Shown here piece after piece: positions 36,777 to 45,423 of a stretch of 64,000 nucleotides of DNA. The notes under the pieces were generated by a model. It was not told the origin of the DNA, did not search any database, and was given only the letters and a program-made list of their open reading frames with translations. Each line of letters opens with the position of its first letter. The first letter of the stretch is position 1. Made by a program: the position numbers and the translations under genes. Origin of the DNA: Microbacterium aoyamense (lineage in GTDB: Bacteria > Actinomycetota > Actinomycetes > Actinomycetales > Microbacteriaceae); contig NZ_JAKNUT010000006.1 of assembly GCF_023155855.1 (NCBI RefSeq), positions 124,001-188,000 of the forward strand, written 5' to 3'.

Positions 36777-38744
36777 ATGGATGCTCGATCCCTTCGCGCC
36801 CGCCTCGCCGGCGGGGCGGCCCTCGTCCTGCTCGCGACCGGCCTGCTGGCGACTCCCGCGACCGCGGACGACCCGACGCTGACGGTCGTGGTGGGTGCGG
36901 GTGGCGTGGAGTTCATGGACGAGTTCGGCAGCGGCCCCGAGCAGCCGTGGACGACATCCGTGACGGTCGAGGTCTTCTCGGCGGCGAGTTCCCTCGCTCC
37001 GCTCGCGACGGCGACTAAGACGAGCGAGGACCTCTCCGGGGGATTCGCCTTCACCCTTCCCGAAGGCGACTACCGTCTCCGCGCGTCGGCGGACGGATGG
37101 ATGCCCGGCTGGTACACGGGCGAAGCGCACGACGATGCCATCTACAGCCTGCTCGACCTGTACGGATGGAATCCGGCTTCCACCTTCGACACGGCCACCA
37201 TCGTGCATGTCGACGCCGGTTCCGCGACCGACCATCAGGACCCGGCGATCATGCTGTTCCGCAGCGGTTCGGGCGCGTACGGCGTCGTCGCCCGTTGGTC
37301 CGACGCGAACTGGAATCCGGACGAGATGTGGCCCGACGGCACCGTCATCTACGCCGAGCTCGTACCCGCCGGCGGAGGTGCTCCCGTCGCGACGATGCGC
37401 ACGTCGTCGTCGGCCTACGCGTTCGACGACGTGGCTCCGGGCGAATACACGGTGCGTGCGACGATCGGCCAGGCGCCCGAGGGCACCGAACCGGGCGGCC
37501 CGGGCGACCTCGTCGACACGGAGGTCTGGTGGTATCCGGGGACGCAGGATGCCGCGCGCGCGGGGACGTTCACGGTCGAGTCCGGCGGCGGCCATTTCGT
37601 CGCGGCCAACGTGGCGACCGACACAGCGCCCATGGAGGGTGAAGCGGCCGTCATCAGCGGGGACCTGTACGCGGGGGGATTCGCGACCGTCGCGTTGCCG
37701 TCCGAGTACGAGGGATTCTTCGGCCTGAACGCGGACGCAGTCGAGGTCGAGACGTACGAGTGGTTCCTCGACGGCGAGCCGATCGCGGGGGCCTACTCAT
37801 CAACGCTGGCGATCCCCGCCGGATCCGAGGGGCAGGAGCTGTCTGCATCCATCGACGTGAATTTCCTGCCGGCGGCCATGCGCTTCACCTACCGAGCGGC
37901 CTTCACCGTGGAGGCGCCGACGGGGAACGTCTTCACGGCGGGGGTCCCGACGGTCGCAGGGCAGGCGATCCTCGGCAGAACCCTCACGGCGCAGCCGGGC
38001 ACGTGGACACCGGCCGGCACGAAGAGCTTCCAGTGGTACCGCGACGGCGTGGCCATCGCGGGCGAGGTCACTCGCCAACACATCCTCGTCGAGGAGGACC
38101 TCGGCACAGCGCTCACCGTGACGATCACGGGGACCAAACCGGGCTACATGCCCGCCCACCGCACGAGCGCGCCGATCCCGGTGGATCCGGCACCGTTCGC
38201 GGCGGCACCGGTGCCGACCATCAAGGGCGCCGCGCGCTACGGCACCGAGCTCACGGTCGGCGGGGGCACGTGGCGTCCGCAACCGGTCGACGTGACGTAC
38301 CAGTGGTTCCGCGACGGCGTGCCGATCGACGGCGCGACGGATGCCGTGTACACGCTCGGTGCGGACGACGTCGGCGCCGCCATCTCGGTCGCCACGACGG
38401 GGTCGAAGGCCGGCTACCTCACCGCCGCGCGGCTGAGCGCGCCGACGACGCCGGTGGCACTGGCCAAGATCGTCGCGCCGAAGCCCGATCTCATCGGCCA
38501 GCCCACGGTGAACAGCACGCTCTCGATCGATACGAGCGCGTGGACCCCCGCGGGTGCGACGATCGCGTACGAGTGGCAGCGCAACGGCGGCGGCAACGGC
38601 TTCCTGACGGTCGCGACGACGCCGACCTATACGCTCACCGATGCCGATCGGAACAAGAAGATCCGGCTCGTCGTCACCGTGTCGAGTCCCGGCTACGAGA
38701 CGCTGCAGCGCACGACGGCGGCCACCGTGAACATCACGCCGTAG
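36777..38744 (+). CDS. Secreted protein with repeated Ig-like (beta-sandwich) domains
   Basis: 655 residues. A Sec signal peptide (MDARSLRARLAGGAALVLLA, cut near ATPATADD) is followed by an N-terminal carboxypeptidase-regulatory-like half with two beta-sandwich units (FTLPEGDYRLRASADGW; FDDVAPGEYTVRATIG), then at least three related C-terminal repeats with the pattern P-V-G-x-G-x-L-T-A-x-P-G-T-W-x-P, YQWFRDGVPIDGAT and a GYLTA-like end, about 90 residues each. It is probably a surface-exposed or released binding protein. No sortase motif or C-terminal anchor is seen. ATG 36777 follows GGGGAAG. Confidence 0.82.
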   Translation: MDARSLRARLAGGAALVLLATGLLATPATADDPTLTVVVGAGGVEFMDEFGSGPEQPWTTSVTVEVFSAASSLAPLATATKTSEDLSGGFAFTLPEGDYRLRASADGWMPGWYTGEAHDDAIYSLLDLYGWNPASTFDTATIVHVDAGSATDHQDPAIMLFRSGSGAYGVVARWSDANWNPDEMWPDGTVIYAELVPAGGGAPVATMRTSSSAYAFDDVAPGEYTVRATIGQAPEGTEPGGPGDLVDTEVWWYPGTQDAARAGTFTVESGGGHFVAANVATDTAPMEGEAAVISGDLYAGGFATVALPSEYEGFFGLNADAVEVETYEWFLDGEPIAGAYSSTLAIPAGSEGQELSASIDVNFLPAAMRFTYRAAFTVEAPTGNVFTAGVPTVAGQAILGRTLTAQPGTWTPAGTKSFQWYRDGVAIAGEVTRQHILVEEDLGTALTVTITGTKPGYMPAHRTSAPIPVDPAPFAAAPVPTIKGAARYGTELTVGGGTWRPQPVDVTYQWFRDGVPIDGATDAVYTLGADDVGAAISVATTGSKAGYLTAARLSAPTTPVALAKIVAPKPDLIGQPTVNSTLSIDTSAWTPAGATIAYEWQRNGGGNGFLTVATTPTYTLTDADRNKKIRLVVTVSSPGYETLQRTTAATVNITP

Positions 38745-38785
38745 TCCTCTCGATGAGAGTGCGCACCGCGCGCTAGCGTGGATGC

Positions 38786-40003
38786 GTGGCAGGAGCAGGC
38801 GCGGGGTACCGGGAACTGCTGCGCACGCCCGGCGTCGGGCGCATCATCGCAGCCCAGTTGACGGCGCGATTCCCGAATGGGATGACGAGCCTCGCGATCC
38901 TGCTGCACATCGAGCACGTCACAGGTTCCTACGGTTCCGCCGGGCTCGTCCTCGCTGCGACCTCGATCGGCCAGGCGATCGCCGGCCCGGTCACGAGCCG
39001 GTGGATGGGCCGTTGGGGCATGCGGCGCGTGCTCACGATTACGCTCGCGATCTGCGCCTTGTCGATCACGGGGATCGCGCTGCTGTCGCTGCCTCTGCCG
39101 GCGTACATGGCGCTGGGCCTTGTCGCGGGTCTGTCGACGCCGCCGGTGCAATCGGCCGTGCGCACGATCTACCCGAAGATGGTGACGTCGAAGCAGCTCA
39201 CGCCCCTCTTCTCGCTCGACGCGTCGCTGCAGGAGATCATCTGGATCGTCGCTCCCGTGTTGATCACCTTCGTCGCGACGCAGGTCGGCACCGTGCCGGC
39301 GTTGCTGCTGATCGTCGTGATCCTCATCGGCGGCGGAGCGTGGTTCATCCTCTCGCCCGAAGTCGGACGCGTGCGCATCCCGCGCAGCCGTCGCGGTATC
39401 GGCAAGGTGCTCACCAAGGCACCCGTGCTCCTCGCGACGGTCGTCGGCTTCCTGCTGATCGGTGCGTGCTCCGCTGTCGAAGCGGGCGTCGTGGCCACGT
39501 TCGATCACGGCGGCCTCGAAGCCGGTCTCGTGCTCGCCGTCTTCTCGGTCGGCAGCCTCGCGGGCGGTCTGGTCTCGGGCCGCATCCCGATCAGCCGGTG
39601 GGCCATGGCCCGACGGCTGGCCATCGTCACCGTCGGTCTCGCGCTCACGATGGTGTCGCTCAACGTGTGGTGGCTCGGCGGCACGCTCGTGCTCGCGGGC
39701 ATCGGCATCGCTCCCGCCCTGGCGGTGCTCTTCGCCATGACGTCGGCGAGCGTCAAGTTCAGCGACACCGCTGAAGCGTTCGGCTGGGTCGGCACAGGGC
39801 AGCTCATCGGCGCAGCCGCGGGCTCCGCGACGGCGGGGTTCCTCATCGACGACATCGGCGCCGCGGGCGCCTACTTCGCCGCGACGGCCTTCGCCGCGGT
39901 CGGGCTCCTCGTCGCGATCGTCTTCGTCCGGGGTTTCCCCGACCTGCGCCACCGCGACGCGAGCCCGATCCCCGACACCGAGCCCGTGCCGACGATCCGC
40001 TGA
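38786..40003 (+). CDS. MFS transporter
   Basis: 405 residues, 12 transmembrane segments. Loop 2-3 carries SRWMGRWGMRRVL, a form of the MFS motif A, and the C-terminal half repeats SGRIPISRWAMARRL. No substrate can be predicted. GTG 38786 starts after a 41-bp gap from the secreted-protein gene, in which a CTCTC-GAT-GAGAG hairpin lies, so the two may be separate transcripts. Confidence 0.85.
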   Translation: MAGAGAGYRELLRTPGVGRIIAAQLTARFPNGMTSLAILLHIEHVTGSYGSAGLVLAATSIGQAIAGPVTSRWMGRWGMRRVLTITLAICALSITGIALLSLPLPAYMALGLVAGLSTPPVQSAVRTIYPKMVTSKQLTPLFSLDASLQEIIWIVAPVLITFVATQVGTVPALLLIVVILIGGGAWFILSPEVGRVRIPRSRRGIGKVLTKAPVLLATVVGFLLIGACSAVEAGVVATFDHGGLEAGLVLAVFSVGSLAGGLVSGRIPISRWAMARRLAIVTVGLALTMVSLNVWWLGGTLVLAGIGIAPALAVLFAMTSASVKFSDTAEAFGWVGTGQLIGAAAGSATAGFLIDDIGAAGAYFAATAFAAVGLLVAIVFVRGFPDLRHRDASPIPDTEPVPTIR

Positions 40004-40005
40004 GC

Positions 40006-40410
40006 TCACGCGATCCGGCGCAGGACCTCCAGCAGCGCGAGCGCGTACGCATCGGCGGGCTCGGGATGCTCGAACACGAGCGTCTCCGCGTCGAGCGAGA
40101 TCGTCACCTCGTACGTGTCGGCGAGGCGCCGCAGCGACCGGAACGCGTTCTGCAGCAGTTCGCGCAGCTGCGATTCGTGGGGCAGCCACAGCGCGTCCTC
40201 GAGGGCGACGGAGTCCAGCGCCCACTCGGTGGTGCCGTTGAACGAGAGGATGCGGCCCGTCGAGTATTCGCGCGGCTCGATCGTCATCTCGCTGACCGTG
40301 AAGACGTCGGCGTCGAACTCGGGTTCGTCGAGCTGGAACCGGTCGCCCGAGCGCGGATGCCAGACGAGGCCGGCGTCGCGCAGCGCCACGGCGAGTTCGG
40401 TCGAGATCAC
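40006..40410 (-). CDS. Conserved hypothetical protein
   Basis: 134 residues, soluble, acidic, beginning MISTELAVALRDAGLVWHPR and with GDRFQLDEPEFDADVFTVSEMTIE in the middle. The overall form resembles a small conserved actinobacterial protein sometimes labelled as pilus-assembly CpaE, but no ParA-like P-loop is present here, so that name is not used. It ends 2 bp from the convergent MFS gene. Confidence 0.65.
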   Translation of the reverse strand: MISTELAVALRDAGLVWHPRSGDRFQLDEPEFDADVFTVSEMTIEPREYSTGRILSFNGTTEWALDSVALEDALWLPHESQLRELLQNAFRSLRRLADTYEVTISLDAETLVFEHPEPADAYALALLEVLRRIA

Positions 40411-40567
40411 GCTTCTATTCTGAGGGTGCGGTCATGCCGACGGTCCCTCTCGCGCGATGATGTTGAGGCGATCCGGGTGTCGGGGCGGTCGGAATCATGC
40501 CGGCGATGTAGGCGGATCGTCCCTGCGACGGATCCGCACCGAGAGCACCGTCCGTAGCGTCGAAGAC

Positions 40568-40717
40568 GTGACCGACACCGCTGCATCCAAGACCCTCGCC
40601 CTCGTGCTCGCGATCCTCGGCCACGTGCTCGTGGTCGTGATCCTGGCGCTCTCCGCCGTCGTCGCGCTCGGGCTCGTCGCGTTCTTCCTCGCACCGGCGG
40701 TCCTGAAGCTCGTGTGA
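40568..40717 (+). CDS. Small two-segment membrane protein
   Basis: 49 residues from GTG 40568: a short TDTAASK start and one or two hydrophobic stretches (TLALVLAILGHVLVVVILAL, then a GLVAFFLAPAVLKLV end). No ribosome site is seen upstream; leaderless start is possible. No function is known. It is tentative because of size. Confidence 0.45.
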   Translation: MTDTAASKTLALVLAILGHVLVVVILALSAVVALGLVAFFLAPAVLKLV

Positions 40718-40742
40718 CGGCCGCGATCCGTAGCATGGCGGT

Positions 40743-41498
40743 ATGCCTGCTCCCGTGATCCTCCCCCGCATCTCGTGGGGTGACCCCGCCGCATCCCCGC
40801 GTGCCCTGCTCGTCCACGGGCTGGGCTCCAACGGCCCGCTCATGTGGCGCTACGGGGTGGCGCTCGCCGAGGACGGCTGGCGGGTGGATGCCGTCGACCT
40901 CCGCGGTCACGGAGTCGCACCGCGCGCGCTCGACTACACGATCGCGGCGTACGCGGCCGACCTGCTCGTGACGCGCCCCGGCGACGACGGCGCGTGGGAC
41001 CTCGTGATCGGACACTCCCTCGGCGGCGCAGCGGCCACCGCCGCCGCGGCGGACGACCCGGAATGGACCCGGCGGCTCGTGCTCATCGACCCGGCGATCC
41101 ACCTCGTCGAGCGCGACCGGCAGATCGTGCGCGACAGTCAGGAGCGCTCGTTCGCCGATCCGACGCAGGCAGCGGTGCGAGCGGAGCATCCGACCTGGCA
41201 TGAGCAGGACATCGAGCTCAAGGCGCTCTCGGCGCAGCAGGCGAGCCGCTGGGCGGTCGAGCAGACGAGTGAGCAGAACCCGGAGTGGGACGAACGGGCC
41301 GCGGCATCCCGCCTCACGATCCCGACGCACGTCATCGCGTCGGATCCCAAGGTCTACTCGATCTTCAAGGGCGGGCTCGTCGACGAGGTGACGGCGAACC
41401 CGCTCTTGACCCTCTCGGTCGTGAAGGGTGCGGGGCACTCGCCACATCGCGACAAGCCCGACGAGACGATCCGTCAGTTGCGGGCGGCGCTGGCATGA
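40743..41498 (+). CDS. Alpha/beta-hydrolase
   Basis: 251 residues. LLVHGLGSNGPLMW supplies the oxyanion-hole HG, VIGHSLGGAAAT is the nucleophile elbow with the catalytic Ser at about residue 99, and the His is in GAGHSPHRDKP near the C-terminus. It hydrolyses an ester, amide or similar substrate, which is unknown. The stop overlaps the acyl-CoA dehydrogenase ATG (ATGA), so both are translated together. Confidence 0.86.
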   Translation: MPAPVILPRISWGDPAASPRALLVHGLGSNGPLMWRYGVALAEDGWRVDAVDLRGHGVAPRALDYTIAAYAADLLVTRPGDDGAWDLVIGHSLGGAAATAAAADDPEWTRRLVLIDPAIHLVERDRQIVRDSQERSFADPTQAAVRAEHPTWHEQDIELKALSAQQASRWAVEQTSEQNPEWDERAAASRLTIPTHVIASDPKVYSIFKGGLVDEVTANPLLTLSVVKGAGHSPHRDKPDETIRQLRAALA

Positions 41499-42655
41499 GC
41501 GCCTTCGATCCGGCCGAGATCCTGCCCGACGCGCTTCTCGAGCGCTTCCGCGAGCGCGCCGCCGTGCACGATCGGGAGAACACCTTCCCCGACGACGACC
41601 TGGCGGAGCTCGCGGATGCCGGCTACCTCGCGATCCTCGTGCCGACCGCGCTCGGGGGTCTCGGACTCGGGCTGGCCGAAGCATCCGTCCTCCAGCAGCG
41701 TCTCGCGACCGCGGCCCCCTCGACGGCGCTCGCCATCAACATGCACCTCGTCTGGACCGGCGTCGCGAAGGTGCTCGCCGATCGCGGCATCGACACCCTG
41801 CGGTTCGTGCAGGCGGGCGCTGTCGCGGGCGAGGTCTTCGCCTTCGGGATCAGCGAGGCCGGCAACGATCTCGTGCTGTTCGGCAGCGACACGGATGCCG
41901 TGCCCCTGCCCGACGGCGGGTACGTCTTCACGGGCACGAAGATCTTCACGTCGCTGGCTCCCGTGTGGACGCAGCTGGGACTGCACGGTCTCGACACGAC
42001 GAGCCCCGACGGTCCGAAGATGGTCTACGCATTCGTTCCGCGCTCGGACGCGATCACGACGAAGGACGATTGGGACACGCTCGGCATGCGGGGCACGCAG
42101 TCGCGCACAACGGTGATCGAGGGGGCGATCGCGCAGCCGGAACGCGTCGTGCGGCGTGTGGATCCCGGGCCGAACCCCGATCCCATCGTGTTCGGCATCT
42201 TCAGCGTCTTCGAGTTGCTGCTCGCGTCGGTCTATACGGGCATCGCGCGACGCGTGCTCGACCTCGCCGTCGAGACCGCGAAGAAGCGCGCCTCGAAGAA
42301 GACGGGCAAGACCTACGCGCAGGACCCCGACATCCGCTCCCGCATCGCCGGGATGGCGCTCGCGTACGACGCGCTGCCCCCGCAGATCGCAGTGCTGTGC
42401 CGCGCGCTCGACGACGTCGTGCCGCCGGACGGCAGGTGGTTCTCGTACATGAGCGGTGTCAAGCACCGCGCCGTCACGATGGCGAAGTCCGTCGTGGATG
42501 ACGCGGTCCTCGTCGCGGGCGGGTCGTCCTACTTCTCGCGGTCCGAGCTCAGCAGGTTGTACCGCGACGTGCTCGCGGGGCTGTTCCATCCGTCCGATCC
42601 CGAGTCGGCGCACGCGACGATCGCGTCGGCCTGGCTCGGGCCCGTCGAGGACTGA
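41495..42655 (+). CDS. Acyl-CoA dehydrogenase-family flavoprotein
   Basis: 386 residues with an N-terminal helical domain, the FAD-binding middle (AFGISEAGND, VFTGTKIFTS, DDWDTLGMRGTQSRT) and the C-terminal helical domain ending RLYRDVLAGLFHPSDPESAH. It has the general ACAD layout; the catalytic Glu position is not assigned. Distant members are known in secondary metabolism (oxidation without CoA substrates). It is coupled to the hydrolase upstream. Confidence 0.85.
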   Translation: MSAFDPAEILPDALLERFRERAAVHDRENTFPDDDLAELADAGYLAILVPTALGGLGLGLAEASVLQQRLATAAPSTALAINMHLVWTGVAKVLADRGIDTLRFVQAGAVAGEVFAFGISEAGNDLVLFGSDTDAVPLPDGGYVFTGTKIFTSLAPVWTQLGLHGLDTTSPDGPKMVYAFVPRSDAITTKDDWDTLGMRGTQSRTTVIEGAIAQPERVVRRVDPGPNPDPIVFGIFSVFELLLASVYTGIARRVLDLAVETAKKRASKKTGKTYAQDPDIRSRIAGMALAYDALPPQIAVLCRALDDVVPPDGRWFSYMSGVKHRAVTMAKSVVDDAVLVAGGSSYFSRSELSRLYRDVLAGLFHPSDPESAHATIASAWLGPVED

Positions 42656-42659
42656 CGAG

Positions 42660-42674
42660 CGCGCATCATTCAGG
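42660..42674 (+). repeat. 15-bp direct repeat copy 1 flanking DUF559 gene 1
   Basis: CGCGCATCATTCAGG, 21 bp beyond the stop codon of the DUF559 gene. An identical copy in the same orientation lies upstream of that gene at 43669-43683. With following bases it is part of an imperfect palindrome whose ends are CGCG. Confidence 0.8.
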
Positions 42675-42694
42675 ATCAGACGCGCCCTCCGCGT

Positions 42695-43579
42695 TCATCG
42701 ACGATGCGGAGGACGGGATGATCCTGAGCGATGCGCGAAACGCGCTTCGCGCGCGGCGCGGAGGAGCCCCTTCACCGCCGCGAGGACGACCTCGGGCCGA
42801 AAGAGGATGTCCTCGGCGAGCACTCGGAGCACGACGAACCCCCGTTCTGCCAGCGCAAGATCGCGACGTCGGTCACGTCGCTGCTCCTCCCATCCGCTGT
42901 GGAACGCCCGGCTGTCGCACTCGATGACGAGCCAGCCGTCCACGACGAGGTCGACGCGGCCGACTCCGCCGATCTGCACCTGGCAATCCGGGCGGCACCC
43001 GAGCCCACGCAGCATGAGCCGGACGAGGGTCTCGGTGCCCGACTCCGCCCGCGCGTCGACGAGACCGCGCAGTCGACGCAGCCTTCTGGGGAGGCGTGCG
43101 AAGAGCTCGTCCAGGTCGTCGGGGTGCAGATGCCGCAGGTGCAGCGCCGAATCGACTGACGCGATGAACGCGCGAGGCGTCTGGCACTCGGCGGCGTGCA
43201 CGAGAGCATCGATGACCTCGGCGAACGGCGATCCCTCGCGGGGTTCTCGCATCGTCGGCGACCAGTGCACGCGCGCCGTCCCGGCCCTGCGGAGGCGTCC
43301 GGCATTGACGGGCACGTGCACGTGCACGTCGTGGTTCCTCTTCGGGTGAACGAAGACCCCCGCGCGGGCGAGCGCAGATACACACGTCGCTCGTCCGCCG
43401 ACGCGAGCGGCGGTGACGGCGACCGAATCGGAGTCGCCCCGAAGGTAGACGTTCTGCCGCGCGCGCACGAGCGCGCCCGCGCGTACAGCTGCATCTATGT
43501 CACGAGCGGTCATCGTCAGGCCGCGGAGGTCGTCGCGCGTGAGCAGGACGTCGACCGGCAGATCGATCTCAACTCTCAT
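42695..43579 (-). CDS. AbiEi-like/DUF559 (Vsr-type) putative nuclease, gene 1
   Basis: 294 residues. The N-terminal part is an AbiEi-like winged-helix region (LTMTARDIDAAVRAGALVRA, VYLRGDSDSV), followed by a mid domain (HVHVPVNAGRLRRAG) and a C-terminal DUF559 domain of the Vsr/restriction-endonuclease-like fold with VDLVVDGWLVIECDSRAFH and EEQRRDRRRDLALAERGF. The acidic D/E positions fit a PD-(D/E)xK-type active site. A clear paralogue lies at 52706-53545, sharing DLDELFARLPRR, DARAESGTETL-like and ECDSRAxH blocks. It has no AbiEii toxin partner, so it is not a classical TA antitoxin. It is bracketed by a 15-bp direct repeat. Confidence 0.84.
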   Translation of the reverse strand: MRVEIDLPVDVLLTRDDLRGLTMTARDIDAAVRAGALVRARQNVYLRGDSDSVAVTAARVGGRATCVSALARAGVFVHPKRNHDVHVHVPVNAGRLRRAGTARVHWSPTMREPREGSPFAEVIDALVHAAECQTPRAFIASVDSALHLRHLHPDDLDELFARLPRRLRRLRGLVDARAESGTETLVRLMLRGLGCRPDCQVQIGGVGRVDLVVDGWLVIECDSRAFHSGWEEQRRDRRRDLALAERGFVVLRVLAEDILFRPEVVLAAVKGLLRAAREARFAHRSGSSRPPHRR

Positions 43580-43624
43580 GCGACGAGCGTCACTCGCGCG
43601 AGGCGCGCGATCTCACTGGCGACC

Positions 43625-43637
43625 GGGGCTCTGGGGA
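43625..43637 (-). other. Shared 5-prime flank sequence TCCCCAGAGCCCC
   Basis: On the minus strand TCCCCAGAGCCCC precedes the DUF559 gene 1 start by about 46 bp and continues with GGTCG. The same 13 bases followed by C-GTCG occur about 72 bp upstream of DUF559 gene 2 (53617-53629). A CTGGGGAGGA stretch also lies just before the flanking repeat in both cases. Confidence 0.65.
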
Positions 43638-43668
43638 TGGGTCGGCGCGAGCGGCATCTGGGGAGGAA

Positions 43669-43683
43669 CGCGCATCATTCAGG
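43669..43683 (+). repeat. 15-bp direct repeat copy 2 flanking DUF559 gene 1
   Basis: CGCGCATCATTCAGG, identical and in the same orientation as 42660-42674, 90 bp upstream of the DUF559 gene 1 start. Confidence 0.8.
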
Positions 43684-43784
43684 TCCGACGGCCATCTCGC
43701 CGCGGAATCGCGCCCGAACGGCCGTTCCGTCCTGCACGATGCGCGCGCCGAGTCCACGCCCGCCCCGCGTGCGAGGATGACGGC

Positions 43785-45056
43785 ATGGCGCGCACCCCGA
43801 CTGCCCTGCTGAGCCCGGCCGATCAGGAGCGCCGCCGCGCGCTGCGGGTCATGAAGGGCGTCGCGCTCGGCGCGCTCCTGTTCATGGCGATCGTGTTCGT
43901 CTTCGCGTTCGCGTTCCAGCAGCAGGTGCCGTGGCTCGCGTACGTACGGGCCGCGGCCGAAGGCGGCATGGTCGGAGCGCTCGCGGACTGGTTCGCCGTG
44001 ACGGCGCTGTTCCGGCATCCGCTCGGCATCCCGATCCCGCACACCGCGATCATCCCGAACCGCAAGGACGAGATCGGCCGCAACCTCGGCGAGTTCGTCG
44101 AGACCGAGTTCCTGCGCGGCGACGTCGTGCGCACGAAGCTCGAGGACACCGCGATCGCGGCGCGGCTCGGCGAGTGGCTCGCCGAACCCGTGCACGCGCA
44201 ACGGGTCGGGGCCGAGGCATCCGTCATGGCGTCCGGCGTGCTCACGGCCTTGAGCGACGACGACGTGCAGTCACTCATCGAAGATCTCGCCCGCGAGCAT
44301 CTCATCGCACCGGAATGGGGGCCGCCGCTCGGCGAGTGGCTCTCGCGGATCGTGGATGCCGGAGCCCATCACGGCGCCGTCGACCTCGGCGTCGACAGCA
44401 TCGCGACGTGGCTCGAGAACAACCACGCCGCCTTCACGGGCCTGGTGTCGCGCCGCCTGCCGTCGTGGGTGCCCGGCATCGCGCACCGTCTCGTCGACGA
44501 CACCGTCTACAACGAGGCCGTGAAGTTCGTCCACGCCGTACAGGCGGACCCGCGGCATCCCGCTCGCGCGGCCATCGATGCGTACCTCGCGCGGCTGTCC
44601 GACAATCTGCAGCACGACCCCGCCACGATCGGGCGGTTCGAGGATGCGAAGTCCGCCGTCTTCGACAGCCCGCGCGTGCGCGAACTCGCCGCCGAGGCGT
44701 GGAACACGGCGAAGGCGGGGCTCCTGTCCTCGCTCGCCGATCCCGAGAGCGGTCTGCGCCGGCGGATGGCGTCGGCCCTCGCCGAGATCGGGCAGCGGCT
44801 CTCGACGGACGAGGCGCTGCAGAGGCGCGTCGACGGGTACGTGACGGATGCCGCGGTCTTCCTCGTCGACCGCTACCGGCACGACATCGCCTCGATCATC
44901 ACCGACACGGTCGAGAAGTGGGACGCCGACGAGACGACCGAGAAGATCGAGCTCATGGTGGGTCGCGACCTGCAGTACATCCGCCTCAACGGCACGTTCG
45001 TCGGAGCCCTCGCCGGGCTCGTCATCTTCTCGATCGCCCACGCCTTCCTCGGCTGA
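43785..45056 (+). CDS. DUF445 membrane-anchored protein
   Basis: 423 residues with hydrophobic segments at the N-terminus (GVALGALLFMAIVFVFAFAF) and at the extreme C-terminus (LAGLVIFSIAHAFLG) and a long soluble middle. It includes AAEGGMVGALADWFAVTALFRHPLGIPIPHTAII-type sequence, the DUF445 hallmark. Function is unknown. ATG 43785 fits the family, and the open frame upstream to 43497 is a shadow. Confidence 0.88.
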   Translation: MARTPTALLSPADQERRRALRVMKGVALGALLFMAIVFVFAFAFQQQVPWLAYVRAAAEGGMVGALADWFAVTALFRHPLGIPIPHTAIIPNRKDEIGRNLGEFVETEFLRGDVVRTKLEDTAIAARLGEWLAEPVHAQRVGAEASVMASGVLTALSDDDVQSLIEDLAREHLIAPEWGPPLGEWLSRIVDAGAHHGAVDLGVDSIATWLENNHAAFTGLVSRRLPSWVPGIAHRLVDDTVYNEAVKFVHAVQADPRHPARAAIDAYLARLSDNLQHDPATIGRFEDAKSAVFDSPRVRELAAEAWNTAKAGLLSSLADPESGLRRRMASALAEIGQRLSTDEALQRRVDGYVTDAAVFLVDRYRHDIASIITDTVEKWDADETTEKIELMVGRDLQYIRLNGTFVGALAGLVIFSIAHAFLG

Positions 45057-45080
45057 GGGCTTCTCGGTAGTTTGGTGATC

Positions 45081-45422
45081 GTGGCCGCCAACCAGCTCCT
45101 CTTCAGCTACGGGACGCTCCAACACCCCGACGTACAGCTCGACACGTTCGGGCGCCTGCTCACCGGCGAAGACGACGTGCTTCCCGGCTTCACCCTCGAC
45201 TATGCCGAGATCGAGGATCCGCGCGTCGTCGACCTGTCGGGCACCGCCGTGCACCCGATCGTGCGCACGACGGGAAGTCACCGCGACAAGATCGTCGGCA
45301 AGGTGTTCTGGGTCTCCGAAGACGAGCTCGAAGCCTCGGACGAGTACGAGGTCGCTCTGTACCGCCGCATCGCGGTCGTGCTCGCGAGCGGGCGCGACGC
45401 CTGGGTCTACGTGGGCAATTGA
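45081..45422 (+). CDS. Gamma-glutamylcyclotransferase-like (GGCT/AIG2) protein
   Basis: 113 residues with the family start ANQLLFSYGTLQ, the GKVFWVSEDELEASDEYE segment with the acidic catalytic-type Glu, and a C-terminal AWVYVG. Members release 5-oxoproline or cleave gamma-glutamylamines. GTG 45081 gives the family N-terminus; GTG 45075 and TTG 45072 are alternatives. It lies 1 bp before hutG. Confidence 0.8.
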   Translation: MAANQLLFSYGTLQHPDVQLDTFGRLLTGEDDVLPGFTLDYAEIEDPRVVDLSGTAVHPIVRTTGSHRDKIVGKVFWVSEDELEASDEYEVALYRRIAVVLASGRDAWVYVGN

Positions 45423-45423
45423 G

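Noticed and set aside
38745..38785. Terminator after the secreted-protein gene
   Set aside because: CTCTC-GAT-GAGAG is only 5 bp with no T-tract; too weak to call.
40006..40410. Pilus-assembly protein CpaE
   Set aside because: No P-loop or receiver domain; 134 residues is far too short, so the name is not supported.
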